From: Dolomedes plantarius
Lineage: Eukaryota; Arthropoda; Arachnida; Araneae; Dolomedidae
Length of the DNA: 64,000 nucleotides
Assembly: GCA_907164885.2 (NCBI GenBank)
Contig: OU015490.1
Span: forward strand, 211,855,443-211,919,442
Direction: 5' to 3'
Shown here one piece after another: positions 1 through 12,785 of the stretch; within the stretch, counting starts at the first letter, position 1; each line of letters opens with the position of its first letter. The translations under genes and the position numbers were made by a program. The notes beneath the pieces were generated by a model, which made no database searches, was not told the DNA's origin, and saw nothing but the letters and a program-made list of their open reading frames with translations.

Positions 1-634
1 CCAGTCTCGTCCATATTGTAGATGTCCTGTGGCTCGAATCCATGTCTGTTCAGTACTGTTTGGAGTAAAGTGAAAAAGTTTCTGACGTTAGTCGTTGACA
101 CTGATGGCTTGATCTAGCTTAGTGGCCACAGGTGATCGGATAAGGATTTGTTTATGTTCATGAAATAAAAAAGCCAATCAAGTCCAGCCATAGTATTGAG
201 CCAAGCTTTTGCCTTCAACACTGTGAGCTTGAACGGCCTCGGTCACCCACTCCATTGGTCGATTTGCTCGGTCTGTTTCTCTCTTGTATATAGCTATGCC
301 AACTGACCCCATACCTAACTAATCAGAAACAAAAGATTATGATACATGCATGTAACCACAGTTAACCATTCTTTCGAAAACCGTCATCAGCAGCACCTCA
401 ATTTGATCTACAGGTTCACGAGATAAAAAAAAGTTACGATGAAAAATTTTACTCACCAGTCAGAAAAACGATAAAACATGGTTTCTTCCTTTGTAATGCT
501 TACAAGCAAACTGAAATTTCGGTGGATGGTGCACCTTTACATACACTACATACTATCAAGATGACAGCGCTCTAGCTCCACGGTGACAGGAAATAAAAGC
601 AGTGTGCCAACTAGCCCCTTATGCCAACTAACCC
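1..634 (-). pseudogene. pogo/Tigger-like transposon, partial and decayed
   Basis: Read on the minus strand, bases 1-300 encode fragments of a CENP-B/pogo-type transposase. Visible pieces are an AWLNTMAGLDWL-like segment, then RSPVATKLDQA, then NVRNFFTLLQTVLNRHGF leading into YNMDETG at the window edge. YNMDETG holds the first catalytic Asp of the DDE_1 domain. At least two frame changes separate these pieces, so it cannot be translated as it stands. At 603-634 the motif GCCAACTARCCC occurs twice and may be the terminal repeat. The rest of the DDE domain lies outside the window. Family assignment follows from the order of motifs; activity is excluded by the frameshifts. Confidence 0.72.
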
Positions 635-893
635 TGGTCTCTCCTATCACCTTTCAACTTTACGCGCGAGACGCGAGGTAAATGTGGCTATTATTTTTGA
701 AGGGTCAGCGAAAATCGGGGCTCTCGATGCGAACCGACGCCTTTCTCCAGACGTATACACGTATATAAATGCAAGGCATGTGATTTATGGGAAGCTCTAT
801 GGGTTTCTGCTATGGGTTTGTAGAGATAAAGTTAGATTACTGCGGGTTGGATTTAGGAAAGGGAATTTAAATGCTATCATGGAGGGCCTAATA

Positions 894-895
<2 letters not shown>
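635..895. other. unassigned sequence
   Basis: This mixed-composition stretch lies between the pogo-like end and the first microsatellite. A short reading frame crosses it but has no recognisable domain and runs into the TA repeat, so I do not call it a gene. Confidence 0.5.
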
Positions 896-983
<88 letters not shown>

Positions 984-996
984 TTATAAATATATA
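896..996. repeat. (TA)n-(GT)n microsatellite
   Basis: About 70 bases of TA repeat pass directly into about 16 bases of GT repeat, followed by a short AT-rich tail. Confidence 0.95.
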
Positions 997-1144
997 CCAA
1001 TTAGTTTGAAACTTCCTCAAATATCTCGGTAAAACAGACAATTCGTAGAAACTTTGTGGTAACACTAAGCGACAGGTGCTACGACAGGTGCAGTAGCGTA
1101 TTGGCAGCTTTAATTCGCTCACTAATGAATTAAAACTAGTTAAT

Positions 1145-1577
1145 ATGTCTCGACAGCTACAAGTGGCGTCCAAATTTGAAGTTCGTACAGTAATGCGCTT
1201 CTTGTGGGAAAAAGGTTTTGGCTACACTGACACTTATCAGCGGTACGAAGCGTACGGTGATAACGCAACATCACGCCAAGCTATTGCCGAGTGGTATCTC
1301 TCATTCGAGAATGACCATACATAAATCGAGGATAAGATCCGTCACGGTAGGCGTTCAACTTCGACGATAGATGAGAACGTTGCATGTGTGAATGAACTCA
1401 TTCTTCAAAACAGGAGTGCCGCAGTAGATGGGATCACCTCGTCTCTTAACTGGCCAACTCAAAGTGTAACGATTTGAAGGTGCAGCAGCATTTTTGAAAC
1501 ATTATCAACAGGAAGGAAATGCGTTTTGGCACAATGTCGTTACTGGTGACAGTTCCTCATTTCGAACATGAAATAAA

Positions 1578-1580
<3 letters not shown>
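1145..1580 (+). pseudogene. mariner-type transposase remnant
   Basis: From the ATG at 1145 the plus strand encodes a mariner N-terminus: MSRQLQVASKFEVRTVMRF, then YGDNATSRQAIAEWY, then RHGRRSTSTIDENV. This is the paired helix-turn-helix region of a DD34D-type mariner. A stop codon follows the FENDHT segment. Near 1490 the sequence jumps to the catalytic region (FLKHYQQEG ... VTGDSSSF), equivalent to the usual VTGDETW, so several tens of residues are missing and Glu/Trp next to the first Asp are altered. Everything after that Asp is lost at the (TA)n tract. I saw no clear terminal inverted repeats. Confidence 0.78.

Positions 1581-1634
<54 letters not shown>
1581..1634. repeat. (TA)n microsatellite
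   Basis: Uninterrupted TA dinucleotide run that truncates the mariner remnant on its left and the Tc1 remnant on its right. Confidence 0.95.
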
Positions 1635-1635
<1 letters not shown>

Positions 1636-2287
1636 TGAAGTGAAGTAGTAAATCTCGGTTTTCATTCTGGCAGTCCGATGGACGCGTCTGGGTTTGTCAG
1701 ATGTCCGGCGAGCGCTTCTTACATGAATGCATTGTGCCGACTGATATGTTTGGTGCTGGCAGCATCATGTTGTGTGTGTGGGGGGGGGTTTCATGGTTTG
1801 GCCTGATTTCCTTATTTTCTGTGGTTGGAAACATGAACTCTGAGATGTATGTAGACATTCTGGACAAAGCTGCTCTCCCAATTCTATGGCAATATTTCGG
1901 GGAAGGCCCATTTCTCTTCCAGCAGGATAACTGCTCCATTCACACATCGAGACTTGAGCAGGCATGGTTTGAAGAAATGGGTGTTCAAAAACTGGACTGT
2001 CCTTCTCATAGTCCCGATCTAAATCCCATTGGACACCTTTGAGACGAATTAGAACTCAGATTACGTAGCCAGCCAAATCGACCATCCTCACTGACACCAC
2101 TCACATCAGCTGTGATGGACGCCTGGAAGTCAATTGCACTCAGTCGTGTGCACTCAGTCGTGTGCATTTAGACGTGTGCACTCTGCCATCCATGCAAAGG
2201 AGGAACAACATCATATTAATAATATGACTCAGGACTCTCAGAGTCCGTACCACTAGTCATCCGTATACTTTTGGCCAGAGAGTGTAT
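1635..2287 (+). pseudogene. Tc1-like transposase, C-terminal half with 3' end
   Basis: The frame reads KSRFSFWQSDGRVWVC, then GSIMLCVWGGVSWFG, then FQQDNCSIHTSRLEQAWF and SPDLNPIGHL. These are the standard DDE-domain blocks of a Tc1 transposase. The first Asp (usually DESRF) is missing because the copy is truncated by the TA tract. The second Asp (QDN) is present. The third catalytic residue, normally Glu in NPIEHLW, is Gly, and a stop follows directly. Spacing from the second Asp to that position is 34 residues, as in DD34E elements. A recognisable tail (DELELRLRSQPNRPSSL) continues past the stop. The 3' end ACTTTTGGCCAGAGAGTGTA near 2268-2287 looks like a Tc1 terminal repeat. Confidence 0.8.
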
Positions 2288-2299
2288 AAATATGCGCCT

Positions 2300-2911
2300 T
2301 TGTTCAAAAATAAATATGTGTTTAGATATTAGGTGCAATCTAATAATAAATATAATTTTACTGATGCTATGAATATTTTCTTAGTATTCCTTTTATTTTG
2401 TTTAACTATTCATAAATACAATTTTTCTTTTACTCTCTCGTTATTAACATTTAACACAATAATATATTTATTTCCTACATGCTTTATACTATTCCCATAA
2501 TGATAATAACATCGATCTTGGAGTTCATTGGTCGGAAAAAGTGATTCAAAACCTTTAAAAAAAGAATGGTTCAAGTGTCTTAATTATCGAGTTAGAGACA
2601 CTACATTCGCCGAAATGTCTTTATAATCGAATAATTGATTTTTCTTTTCTACTTCATATGTAAAATGTTTAAGGAGATATTTAAAATTACGTTTCCTGCA
2701 CGGAGAACTGAAGAAATCTCTGACTTAGGGAAGATAAGCTGTAGGAACTGTATTTCACGTCTGAATAACTCTTTAATAGGGTTTTCAGCGCTAGTTGATA
2801 AAAGGATTAATCATGTTACTTATTGGTTGTCTTTCTAGATTTAGTTGCCAGTGATTTATTTTTATTTTTAAATGAGTAGATTTGGATGAATACATTTCAG
2901 TGTTTGTTGCA

Positions 2912-2914
<3 letters not shown>
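2300..2914 (-). repeat. dispersed repeat family A, copy 1 (fragment)
   Basis: This noncoding stretch is the reverse complement of parts of three other regions of the window (5730-6255, 9740-12185, 23220-25540). Shared landmarks are the AGCGCTGAAAAC segment, GTCAGAGATTTC and CTTTTTCNGACCAATGAA. No protein is encoded. I do not recognise the family. Confidence 0.7.

Positions 2915-2974
<60 letters not shown>
2915..2974. repeat. (TA)n microsatellite
   Basis: TA run at the end of family A copy 1. Confidence 0.95.
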
Positions 2975-2975
<1 letters not shown>

Positions 2976-3140
2976 CAAGAAATAAATTCCATCCTTCTCT
3001 AAATTTACATTTACCGCGTATTCTAAATTCTATTGTTAATAAAGTACGACCCTTTTTCCAAAATTGCGACCTAAAAGTAAAATAAAATAATTTATATTAG
3101 CCCTGCAGATCATTAAGCAGGCATGTGAAGTATCGGAACT

Positions 3141-3275
<135 letters not shown>

Positions 3276-3956
3276 TGACCTATGAACTGATTATTTTAAA
3301 TAATGCCTTTTATGAATATTATCAGCTGTGTAAAATACGTATTTACTATTATTACGAATTTGTTCTTCACGAGAAAATTAGTTTTACAGGAACAAAATTT
3401 TAAATCATAAATGTGCGTATAAAGAAAAACATGAATGGATTATGCATTTAAGAATTTATTTTTGACAAAAATATTCAATATTTTTGCAATTCATTATATA
3501 TATGTGATGATAGAGGCATAAGCTGTATTTGATTATAGTAATGAGCGTTAAACGGAAATTTTCTATTAAAGTCCTATTGTGTTTTTCAATTCAGGAAGTA
3601 GACTATTTTTCGCAGCGGAGAGTTCAGGGTCACCGAATTGCTCGCTCGCGTTGTCTTACGTAATCCATCGGATGTTCGACAAGGGACTCTAGAGGATAGC
3701 CTATGCCATATATAACGTAAGAGAAAGAAATTACGCAGTTTAGGGAAATCTTTGATAGAGTCAGGACGTGCGTCTGTCGCGTGAGCTGGGAGATGTTGAA
3801 AATGGCGATTTAGCTGGGTTAATTGGGTATTCGATTAATGTTAATTTATAAAGAAGTTTAAATGTTAATTAAGCATTAGTTCTTCCACAGGCCTATTGTT
3901 TTATGACTGCATTTAAAGTTATTAGTGTTTTAAAGGGTGCGCGGGGAAAGAGCCAT

Positions 3957-3960
<4 letters not shown>
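3276..3960. other. unassigned AT-rich sequence
   Basis: No reading frame of note and no terminal repeats. A less AT-rich patch at about 3600-3790 stands out in composition but matches nothing I recognise. Confidence 0.5.
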
Positions 3961-4025
<65 letters not shown>

Positions 4026-4046
4026 ATGTGCGTGTGTGTGTGTGTA
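3961..4046. repeat. (TA)n-(TG)n microsatellite
   Basis: TA repeat passing into TG repeat with GC/CA interruptions. Confidence 0.95.
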
Positions 4047-4480
4047 ACATACCGGACCGGTAACGATGGAATGATGAACGGAACTGGCATGCCACAGAAG
4101 ATGAAGAAGTAGTCGTGGCCAAAAACCAACTCGCTTTTCAAATCGGCTAATACAAATTTATTGACATTCTTCTCGAAAGGTTACAGCGCGTTTATTAAGC
4201 AACAGAGCCACGCAAAAATCCTCTCCTGGAAGCATGTTTGAGTTTTTATAGATTTTCCGTGCCCCCTTGTCACATGACCTATAAGTCTTCAGTTATTGGC
4301 TAAACCCAGGAGTCTGAGACCGAAGCCATCTGTTTTTTTTACATAAGTTTCACGCGAGAGATTGGGAAATTTCAGGGATAATCTATTGATTACCTACTTT
4401 AGTTTTTACACAAAGTTAAAGATATGTTTCAACAGAATGATTAAAGAAATTATGTAAGAAAGTTGGAACGCTTGTTTATA
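4047..4480 (-). promoter_or_regulatory. promoter/LTR-like module, copy 1
   Basis: Read on the minus strand this repeat has, in order, an AGCCAAT (CCAAT box) near 4298, a GTCATGTGAC E-box-like site near 4270, a TATAAAAA box near 4244, a GCGTGGCTCTGTTGC block, and two AATAAA signals near 4190 and 4157. That order is what an LTR or a class II promoter shows. The block after the TATA box is shared with the module at 47019-47565. No paired copy flanks a coding region here, so if it is an LTR it is solitary. The LTR identity is inference; the motifs are seen directly. Confidence 0.45.
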
Positions 4481-5729
4481 AAAATTGACCGTTGTTTAAA
4501 CACTAAATACATGTTCATGATCTTAATATGAGCATTTAGATTACATTTCTTTTTCTTGATACAAGCAGCATATTAATTTTGTTTTTGCTGACAGTAAGCA
4601 GATTCGTTCTGCATCCTATTTAGATGAAGAAAACAGTTGTCGTACGTTTCTATTTGCAAAACGAAAGTTTTCTTTTCAAGGACTCTGAATACCTCCAGAT
4701 AAATAACTTTCCAAGAAACATGTTTCCGCATAAATCAAATGAGTATAGAAATCCTTGCTTCAGCTCGCATAAATTGTAAGAAGCTTACTTGAGATTTTGG
4801 TTTCTTTCCATTTGTACTGTAACGAAATACTCCAAATTTCTTACTTAGCTTTGAATTACGGATATACTTTAAATAGAAATGTAAGTATTTTTTTTTTCTA
4901 TTTCGAACTACCCTATCTCTACTTTATATACTCCCTCACTGTAAACAATTTCGATCTTCCAATTTTTAAGAGCGTGCGAGTTTCACAATAATTCATCGAA
5001 ATATTTCTAAAATAATCTCTAATATTTATATATAAGTTCTTGCACATTTAAAAGCTTTTTTGCTGTTATATTTCTGCACATTTATTTAGTTTTGAAAAAG
5101 TGACACATGGCCTGCACAAAATAATATACAGTAGAATAAACTGAGCCGCAAGGATACAAATAATCTCATAAACAGGAAACTGAAAGTTAGTTGGATTGAC
5201 ATTTTTATAATTAATTTAATATTTTTCGTTAATTCATACCTCGTTATTGCAATAACTTGAATTTTCTACTTAACTTTATTTGTTCGTTCCTCGAAGCTTT
5301 ATTAAGAAATAAAATGAAGCTAAAATTAAAATCGATAAAAAAAGTAACTCAAAGCTGAAATCAAAATTGTGAATCCATCTTTTTTGCTTTTATTTACAAA
5401 TTATCGAAATGATTTTTTTAATTTTAATGATAAATATTAGTTTTTTTTTTTATTTTGGAATTTTCTTTCAGTTAATGCCAAGTATTAACCAGTACTGAAG
5501 AATTTTATGAAGGAACATTTCAGGTTGAAGAGACCAACTTTCGGCGAACAGTTTCCAAAGTATTCGTTAACCAAAAATTCTGCTAAGTGAGATCATATTG
5601 GGTAGGTATTCACTGTTTTCGAATCCATGTTCTAGATGCTAATCAGTTCACAAAACTCTCTTCCATAATTTCCTAAATTTTATAACCTCATGCAAGAAAA
5701 ACTGTAGAGTGAATTTCATCTTTCTAATA
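4481..5729. other. unassigned AT-rich sequence
   Basis: AT-rich DNA with homopolymer runs and no convincing coding frame, terminal repeat or internal repetition. Confidence 0.55.
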
Positions 5730-6557
<828 letters not shown>

Positions 6558-6648
6558 CCACCCCATATATTCACTACACCTATAAACAATGCATCATATA
6601 ATAATTTTATAAAAATATTTAGACTTATGACTAAATTATAATTGTATC

Positions 6649-6852
<204 letters not shown>

Positions 6853-7964
6853 CAGAGGCTATTCGCACATTTTTTAGACGATTTTGGTAAGCGGTAATAA
6901 AAAATCGTTTGCTGCAAAAGAAATAATTGCAATTGTACTATGTTTTTAAAAGTCGAAATTATCGTTTGCGGCTTGAAAGTTTTGTATTTATTCAAAATGG
7001 CGTTTTTAACAAAGCAGTGGTTCGAAGGCTACATTTAGGCTCTTTCCGAAGAGAAATATGCATACTCCGTTAACCAAAAACGATGTTAGAGTCATGGTTT
7101 TGTGATATCTAAAGCGACGATAGGTAATATCGTCAACAAGAAAGGAAAGAAACGTGAAATTGGAGCCTCAAGTGGATCAAAAATTTCAAACAAGTATCCA
7201 AGGAAAAAACGGACATCTTCGACTATTACAAAGGTACGTTGTTTAATGTTAAAAGAAAATCCCCCTAGTCAAAGGACAGTTGCAAAATCATTAAAATTCT
7301 CGGTGTCGACTGTAAACAAAATGATAAACGTTGATTTAAATCTTAAGAAAGCGAAAAAACGCAATGTGCATCATCTTCTTCCAAATCATATCGCTGAACG
7401 CAGGACACGCTGCAGAATTCTATATGAGAAACACTTATCCAAAGAAAAATGGAAAACAATTGTCACAATAGATGAATCATGGGTGTATTTAAATGATTGT
7501 AACAAAAAAAGAGCCATTTATTATCATAAAAGTGGAGAAAAAAATTAAGTACATGGTTCAAAGAATCGAAAGAAAGTTTTTCTAAGGGATTCATGATTGT
7601 TGCTGGTTTTTCTTATAATGGCAAGTTAAAAATAAAGAGAGTGGAAAAAAATGTCAAGATTAACTCCAAATACTATCAGGAACATATTTCTGCTTTCGGA
7701 TTTTTGTGCTTTCCGACTTTTAAAATCTGCATTATCCAAACGTCGTCCCCAAACCCTTACAGGACTCTGGAAAACTGTTCAGGAGGAATGGGATAGAATA
7801 CCTCTTCTGACACTTCAAAAGGCATTATTATCCTGGAAATTGCGGTGTTGAAAGATAGTTCAGAATAAGGGATGTCAAATAGAACATTTAAAACACAAGA
7901 ATTTTAAGCAATTTAGTTTTGTGAATACAATATACATCGTCTAAAAATGTGTGAACAGCCTCTG
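6853..7964 (+). mobile_element. DD41D-type Tc1/mariner element, internally deleted
   Basis: The element is bounded by inverted ends (CAGAGGCTATTCGCACATTT at left, the complement of CAGAGGCTGTTCACACATTT at right) with TA on both sides. The plus strand carries transposase pieces: an N-terminal HTH with PSQRTVAKSLKFSVSTVNKM, then TIDESWVYLNDC (first catalytic Asp), then a block after a frame change at about 7545 (MIVAGFSYNGKLKIKRVEKN), ending in LLKSALSKRR. Compared with the related copy at 52606-53908, the part holding the second catalytic Asp is deleted between YYQEHI and the SDF/MDF motif. It is therefore non-autonomous, though both ends survive. Confidence 0.85.
7102..7851 (+). pseudogene. 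transposase of the DD41D-type element, deleted
   Basis: A 148-residue open piece (7102-7548) contains the DNA-binding region and first Asp (DESW). A second piece continues in another frame from about 7590 to 7851. About 85-90 residues that include the second catalytic Asp are missing relative to the minus-strand copy at 52.6-53.9 kb. The product could not catalyse transposition. Confidence 0.8.
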
Positions 7965-8084
<120 letters not shown>

Positions 8085-9706
8085 CCGGGTGCGTCATAAA
8101 TTCGTGCAAACTTCAAAAATCCATAATAAAAGAAATAATGCTCAGAAAATTTTTCTGTTTGCGCCAATATGATCAGAGGGATTTTCGATTTTTTTTCCAT
8201 ATAAAAAAAAAAAGTTTCCAAAAGTAACCGAAAGAGGGCGCTCACACGTCATGCTGAGACGTTTTATACAAATCAGGCAAACACAAACAGAAAATCAAAC
8301 ATATCACAATAAGATGAGATTGTGCATTTATTTTAAAGTAATAGATGTTCAACATTACAACCAGCACAAGGTAATATGCAAGTGAGTCGCGTCACTGCGA
8401 ACCATTACAGCAGAGTATAGCATGTCGCCATCGATGGCACCGACTGTCTGTCGAATGGCATTTTTCAGTTCCACCAAAGTGGTTGGGGAACTCCGGTACA
8501 CATGAAACTTTAAGTATCCCCACAACCAAAAATCCTCCGGGTTCAAGTCTGGTGAACGTGAGGGCCACTGAACCTTACAACCTTGACTTATCACTCTATT
8601 TTCAGTGAAAGATTCCCACAGGAACGTCTTGACATCACGTAAAATGTGGGGCATCACGTAAAATGTGGCGCACCATCTTGCATGAATGTGACAACATGTA
8701 ACGCATGTCTTTCCTGCAATGCAGGCTTAACTTGGTCACGCAAAAGCGTAAGATACCGTGCTGCAGTGACTGTACAGGTTTTCCACCCGAATACAGGACA
8801 AGGCTTTTCAAAAAAGAAAGGGTCCAGAATAAAAGACGCGGTGAAACCGCACGAAACAGTCACGCGAGGAGAATGTAGTGGCCGGTTCAGATACTTACGA
8901 GGGTTTGAAGTCGCCCAGATACGACTTTTTTGCGTATTAACGTCACCATGCAGTGAAAAGTGGGCTTCTTCCGTCCACATGACATTCAGCAACCATTGTG
9001 GGTTACTTTCCATTTGTGCCAGAGCCCATGTAGCAAAGATTTGTCTTGCATTTGTATCTGCCGGTAATAACTGGTGAAGTGCATGGATTTTGTACGGATA
9101 CAGATTCAACATTCCGTGCAGAATACGTCGAATCGACGGATCCGGAATCCCCGTTCTTCTCCCAGCTTCACGAGCACTGCTACTTCCCGTTGATGTCTCA
9201 GCTGCCAAATTTTCCATGGAACTTTGTACAACATGGACGCGATCCGCGCTCAAAGATGGTCTGCCAATTCGTGGACGATCCTCCAAGCTCCTATCTTACT
9301 CAAAACGTCGTACTAAATTCAGTATCCCATTCAATGAAATAGGCCTTTTTCGCGCCTTCAGTCCTTTCTCCGTGCGAAACTTTCGCAATGCCACAGTTGG
9401 GGATTCACCATTCTTGTAGAAAAGTTTAACAACCAACACACGATCTGGTAAAGAAAGCATGCTGCCAACATCGAATGGCGGATCATTTCCAACCAGGTAT
9501 TTTATTGATAGCCTGATTTGCATAAAACATCTCAGTAGGACGTGTGAGCGCCCTCTTTCGGTTACTTTTGGAAACCTTTTTTTTTTTTTTACATGAAAAA
9601 AATCCAAAATCCCTTTGATCATATTGGCGCAAACAGAAAAATTTTCCGAGCATTATTTCTTTTATTATGAATTTTTGAAGTTTGCACGAATTTATGACGC
9701 ACCCGG
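8085..9706 (-). mobile_element. DUF4817-type Tc1/mariner element
   Basis: Full-length element of about 1.62 kb. Its ends CCGGGTGCGTCATAAATTCG and the complement near 9687-9706 form long terminal inverted repeats, with TA outside both. The inverted similarity continues inward well beyond 60 bases (the GTTTGCACGAA and CAGAAAAATTTT segments and the A-tract). The transposase lies on the minus strand and is broken (see separate entry). Both sides are TA microsatellite. Confidence 0.9.
8355..9510 (-). pseudogene. DUF4817-type transposase, broken by a 19-bp duplication
   Basis: Reading right to left: a DUF4817/HTH start (LPDRVLVVKLFYKNGES, then ALRKFRTEKGL), GRPS hinge, second HTH (RRTGIPDPSIRRILHG), catalytic block VMWTEEAHFSLHG, then FMQDGAPHF and SPDLNPEDFWLWGYLKF. 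The first catalytic position, Asp in relatives (TDEAHF), is Glu here; the second and third Asp are present. The main break is at about 8640-8665, where a 19-base unit (CCACATTTTACGTGATGCC on the minus strand) is duplicated and shifts the frame after GAPHFT. A further frame change lies near 9290. With the duplication collapsed, the spacing from second to third Asp counts as 41 residues. Confidence 0.85.
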
Positions 9707-9739
9707 TATATACATGTATATATATATATATATAAAGTG
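9707..9739. repeat. short (TA)n tract
   Basis: TA repeat immediately outside the right end of the preceding element. Confidence 0.9.
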
Positions 9740-11358
9740 TTTGTGCTATAAAGTATGCAAATTCTGAAAATTCTTGTCAAAACTAAATGTTTTCATATAT
9801 AATTCATTCAAGTTTTACTTTATGCGTCCTTTTTTTAAATTCAAATTCTATCTCTGTACATTTACTTTTACCATGAGACCAAATCCATAATAACTATGAA
9901 GACATTTATCTCCTGATGAGAATATTCAGGAAGTACATCAAGAAACAATAATTTGTTTATAGGTAGAAATTACTAACTGAAACAAACATTCAAATGCATT
10001 GTTCACACATTGCGAGTCATTTAAAAAAATTATAGATCACTGTCAACTTAATCTAGAAACAAAACCAATAAGTAACATGATGGAGTCTTGTTTCAACCAG
10101 CGCTGAAAACCTTATTAAAGAGTTATTCGGAGGTAAAATGCTGTTCGATAACGCTTGACATCCCTAAATCAGATATTTATTTAGTCCACCGTGTAGGACA
10201 CGTAATTTTAAGCATCTACGAGACATTTTGTATTTCAAGTAGAAAAGAAAAATAAATTATTTGCTTACAAAGACATTTCAGTGACTGTATCATTTCTAAC
10301 TGTATAATTAAGACACTTGAAGCGCTTTTTTTAAAGGTTTGTCAGCACTTTTTCAGACCAATGAAATCGGAGATTGATGTGATTATCATTATTTGAATAA
10401 TGTAACGCATTCAAGAAATAAATATATTATTGTGATAAATGAAAATAACAAGGTAGTAAAAATAAATTAGTTTTATGAAAAGTACAATGAGAGGAAAGAA
10501 TAACAAAAAATATACATAGCAATAATCAATTAGTATTTGTAGTTAGATTGTGCTGTATAACTAAATATGTCTTTATTTTTCAATAAAGGATCTTGTAATG
10601 GAGACAAATCCACATATATTTCTTCAGATGTGTCCCACATGCATGTGCATATCTGTGTATTAAATTTTTAACATCTTATAATGTTCTTCTGTAAACCACA
10701 GATTTGACTAGAAATTTTAGATATAATCCATTGAAAAGGATTTTTTCTTTTAATTACATATGTGGTCAAAGATATATAAACTGGTATGAAGTATGACGAA
10801 GTTTCAGCGAAACAGGTGCTTTATTGTAATATGTGTAAGCTACGCGTTATGTTTTAATATGTTCTCGTGAAATACACAAATTACACCTCTTCCATTCCTG
10901 AAGGTTCTATTCCACCTGATATACGTACACACATAATTGTAATCTTGAAACAAAACATATTTTTCTTTTTCGTATCACACAGTTTAGCATAACCAGTAAG
11001 GTAGTTTCCATTAAGAACATTTCATTAGACAAAATCAAATTATTATTATGATATATGGATTTAAATGTTATGTAAATTTGATATAAATGATGAAGTACCT
11101 GCGAAATTATGCATGGGACTGTATAAGTTTTTGTAAGCTACGTGTACGAAATCTTGGAATTTTCTTTGCCATAGTAATTTAAGCTTTTAATTGACATCAT
11201 TAGGTAGATAATACGTTACGTCTGTAACTAAGGCGAAGTACGTAAAATTCTTCAACGTCAAAAAATAATTCTTCAGCAACAGAGATATTCCTGTCTTGTT
11301 GGCTCGAAAAAGGAGATTATATTATAGGTTTTGAAGCCATATTTTACACCAATGAACT

Positions 11359-11441
<83 letters not shown>

Positions 11442-12183
11442 ATACAGAGAGAGAGAAATACAAATATGAGAGGAAGCTTTTCCAACAGCGAAATTCTTGC
11501 GTCCTTGTCTAGAAGGGAAAGTATATTAGAAGTCTAAACAAAAAAAGGCTAATATCTATAATTGCTAGAATAACTCAGGTGATATGAGCATAAATTTTCG
11601 CTCTTGGTACAGCAATCTTGTCAAAGAAAACCGTCTTATTGCAACTTTTCACAAAAATTTGAAGGATTAATTATGATTACCTGGAACCAAACTCAAACTT
11701 ATGTTTATCTGGAAGCAGATTTAATAACTCATTCATACCTATCTTAAAGAGTAGTTCTCATTATACTCGAGATAAAACCACTATACACAATTTAAATACG
11801 GTTATACATAATGCGCGGTTAAATGGGATCAGGTAATTTTTCAATGGTTATTATCAAAGCGAATTTGAATGGTACTTTGATTACCAGTAGTTATAGTTAA
11901 TTGCGTTATCACCATAGAGTTTGATGGGTTTATTTCTGGCATTCAGTCCTTTATGAAAATTCAGTATAGGGTCCTTTATCTATATGTGCATTACATAACA
12001 TTTCATCTGAAGTTGCGATCACTGTATTAGTTAACTTCCTAAAGAGGTATTTTAACTTAGGAATTAATTGTTCAGTAGTTATGGAATTAGAAAGATATCA
12101 GTTCAGTTCTCAGCTCATATCATCTGATATTAAACCAAATTTTCTCTTTTATCCATAGAATCATTAATAAAGCATATAAAAGC

Positions 12184-12185
<2 letters not shown>
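9740..12185 (+). repeat. dispersed repeat family A, copy 3 (longest continuous)
   Basis: Bases about 9770-10740 match 23220-24190, and about 11570-12110 match 25060-25540, in the same order and orientation. Landmarks are CACTGTCAACTTAATCTAG, CAGCGCTGAAAACCTTATTA, GCACTTTTTCAGACCAATGA, and near the right end AAATGGGATCAGG. This suggests one unit of about 2.4 kb. Inside it, a segment with GTAAGCTACG appears twice (about 10838 and 11133). It holds no open reading frame of note and no terminal repeats that I could see. A TA/GT microsatellite interrupts it at 11361-11457. Confidence 0.65.
11361..11457. repeat. (TA)n-(GT)n-(AG)n compound microsatellite
   Basis: TA repeat, then GT repeat, then a short AG run. 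Confidence 0.95.
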
Positions 12186-12237
<52 letters not shown>

Positions 12238-12268
12238 TGTGTGTGTGTGTGTGTGTGTGCGCGTGTGT
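12186..12268. repeat. (TA)n-(TG)n microsatellite
   Basis: TA repeat passing into TG repeat and GCGCGTGTGT. Confidence 0.95.
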
Positions 12269-12640
12269 ATGTACAAATGGGTCGTTTACTAGGAACAAAA
12301 ATTCTGCCCAAATTTGCAGTTTTATGGATAACATATTTTTCTCGATAGATCGTCGAAGAAATATATGAATCGTTTCTCCCCTTACGAAAATCATAATTTT
12401 CTGATAATGTGGCTATTCTACTCATCTCTTCATATAGGCTGCTCATATTGTGTAATTGGAAATTTCTGGATAAGGACTGGCCATTTATTATTACATGAAT
12501 AGTTTAGGCAATCTTTTGTTTTTTAAACATCATAAAAAAATTAATTATGTGAAACCATATGGAAATTAATTTTATTATGAGTTGAAATCTATATTTAAAC
12601 GTAACATTTTTCGAAATTAACGTATAAGTAACTAATGATG

Positions 12641-12643
<3 letters not shown>
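12269..12643. other. unassigned AT-rich sequence
   Basis: No reading frame, terminal repeat or internal repeat that I can support. Confidence 0.5.
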
Positions 12644-12722
<79 letters not shown>

Positions 12723-12742
12723 TATATATATATGTATACATA
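12644..12742. repeat. (TA)n microsatellite
   Basis: TA tract with an AAATATATATATATGTATACAT-like tail directly before a transposon end. Confidence 0.95.
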
Positions 12743-12785
12743 CCGGGTGTCCCAAAAATGACCGACGATTTGAAAAATGAATTAA

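Noticed and set aside
621..926. Frame of 101 residues before the first microsatellite
   Set aside because: No domain, and it ends in TA repeat.
8646..9419. Plus-strand frames of 98-143 residues
   Set aside because: They lie opposite the DUF4817-type transposase on the minus strand and show none of its motifs.
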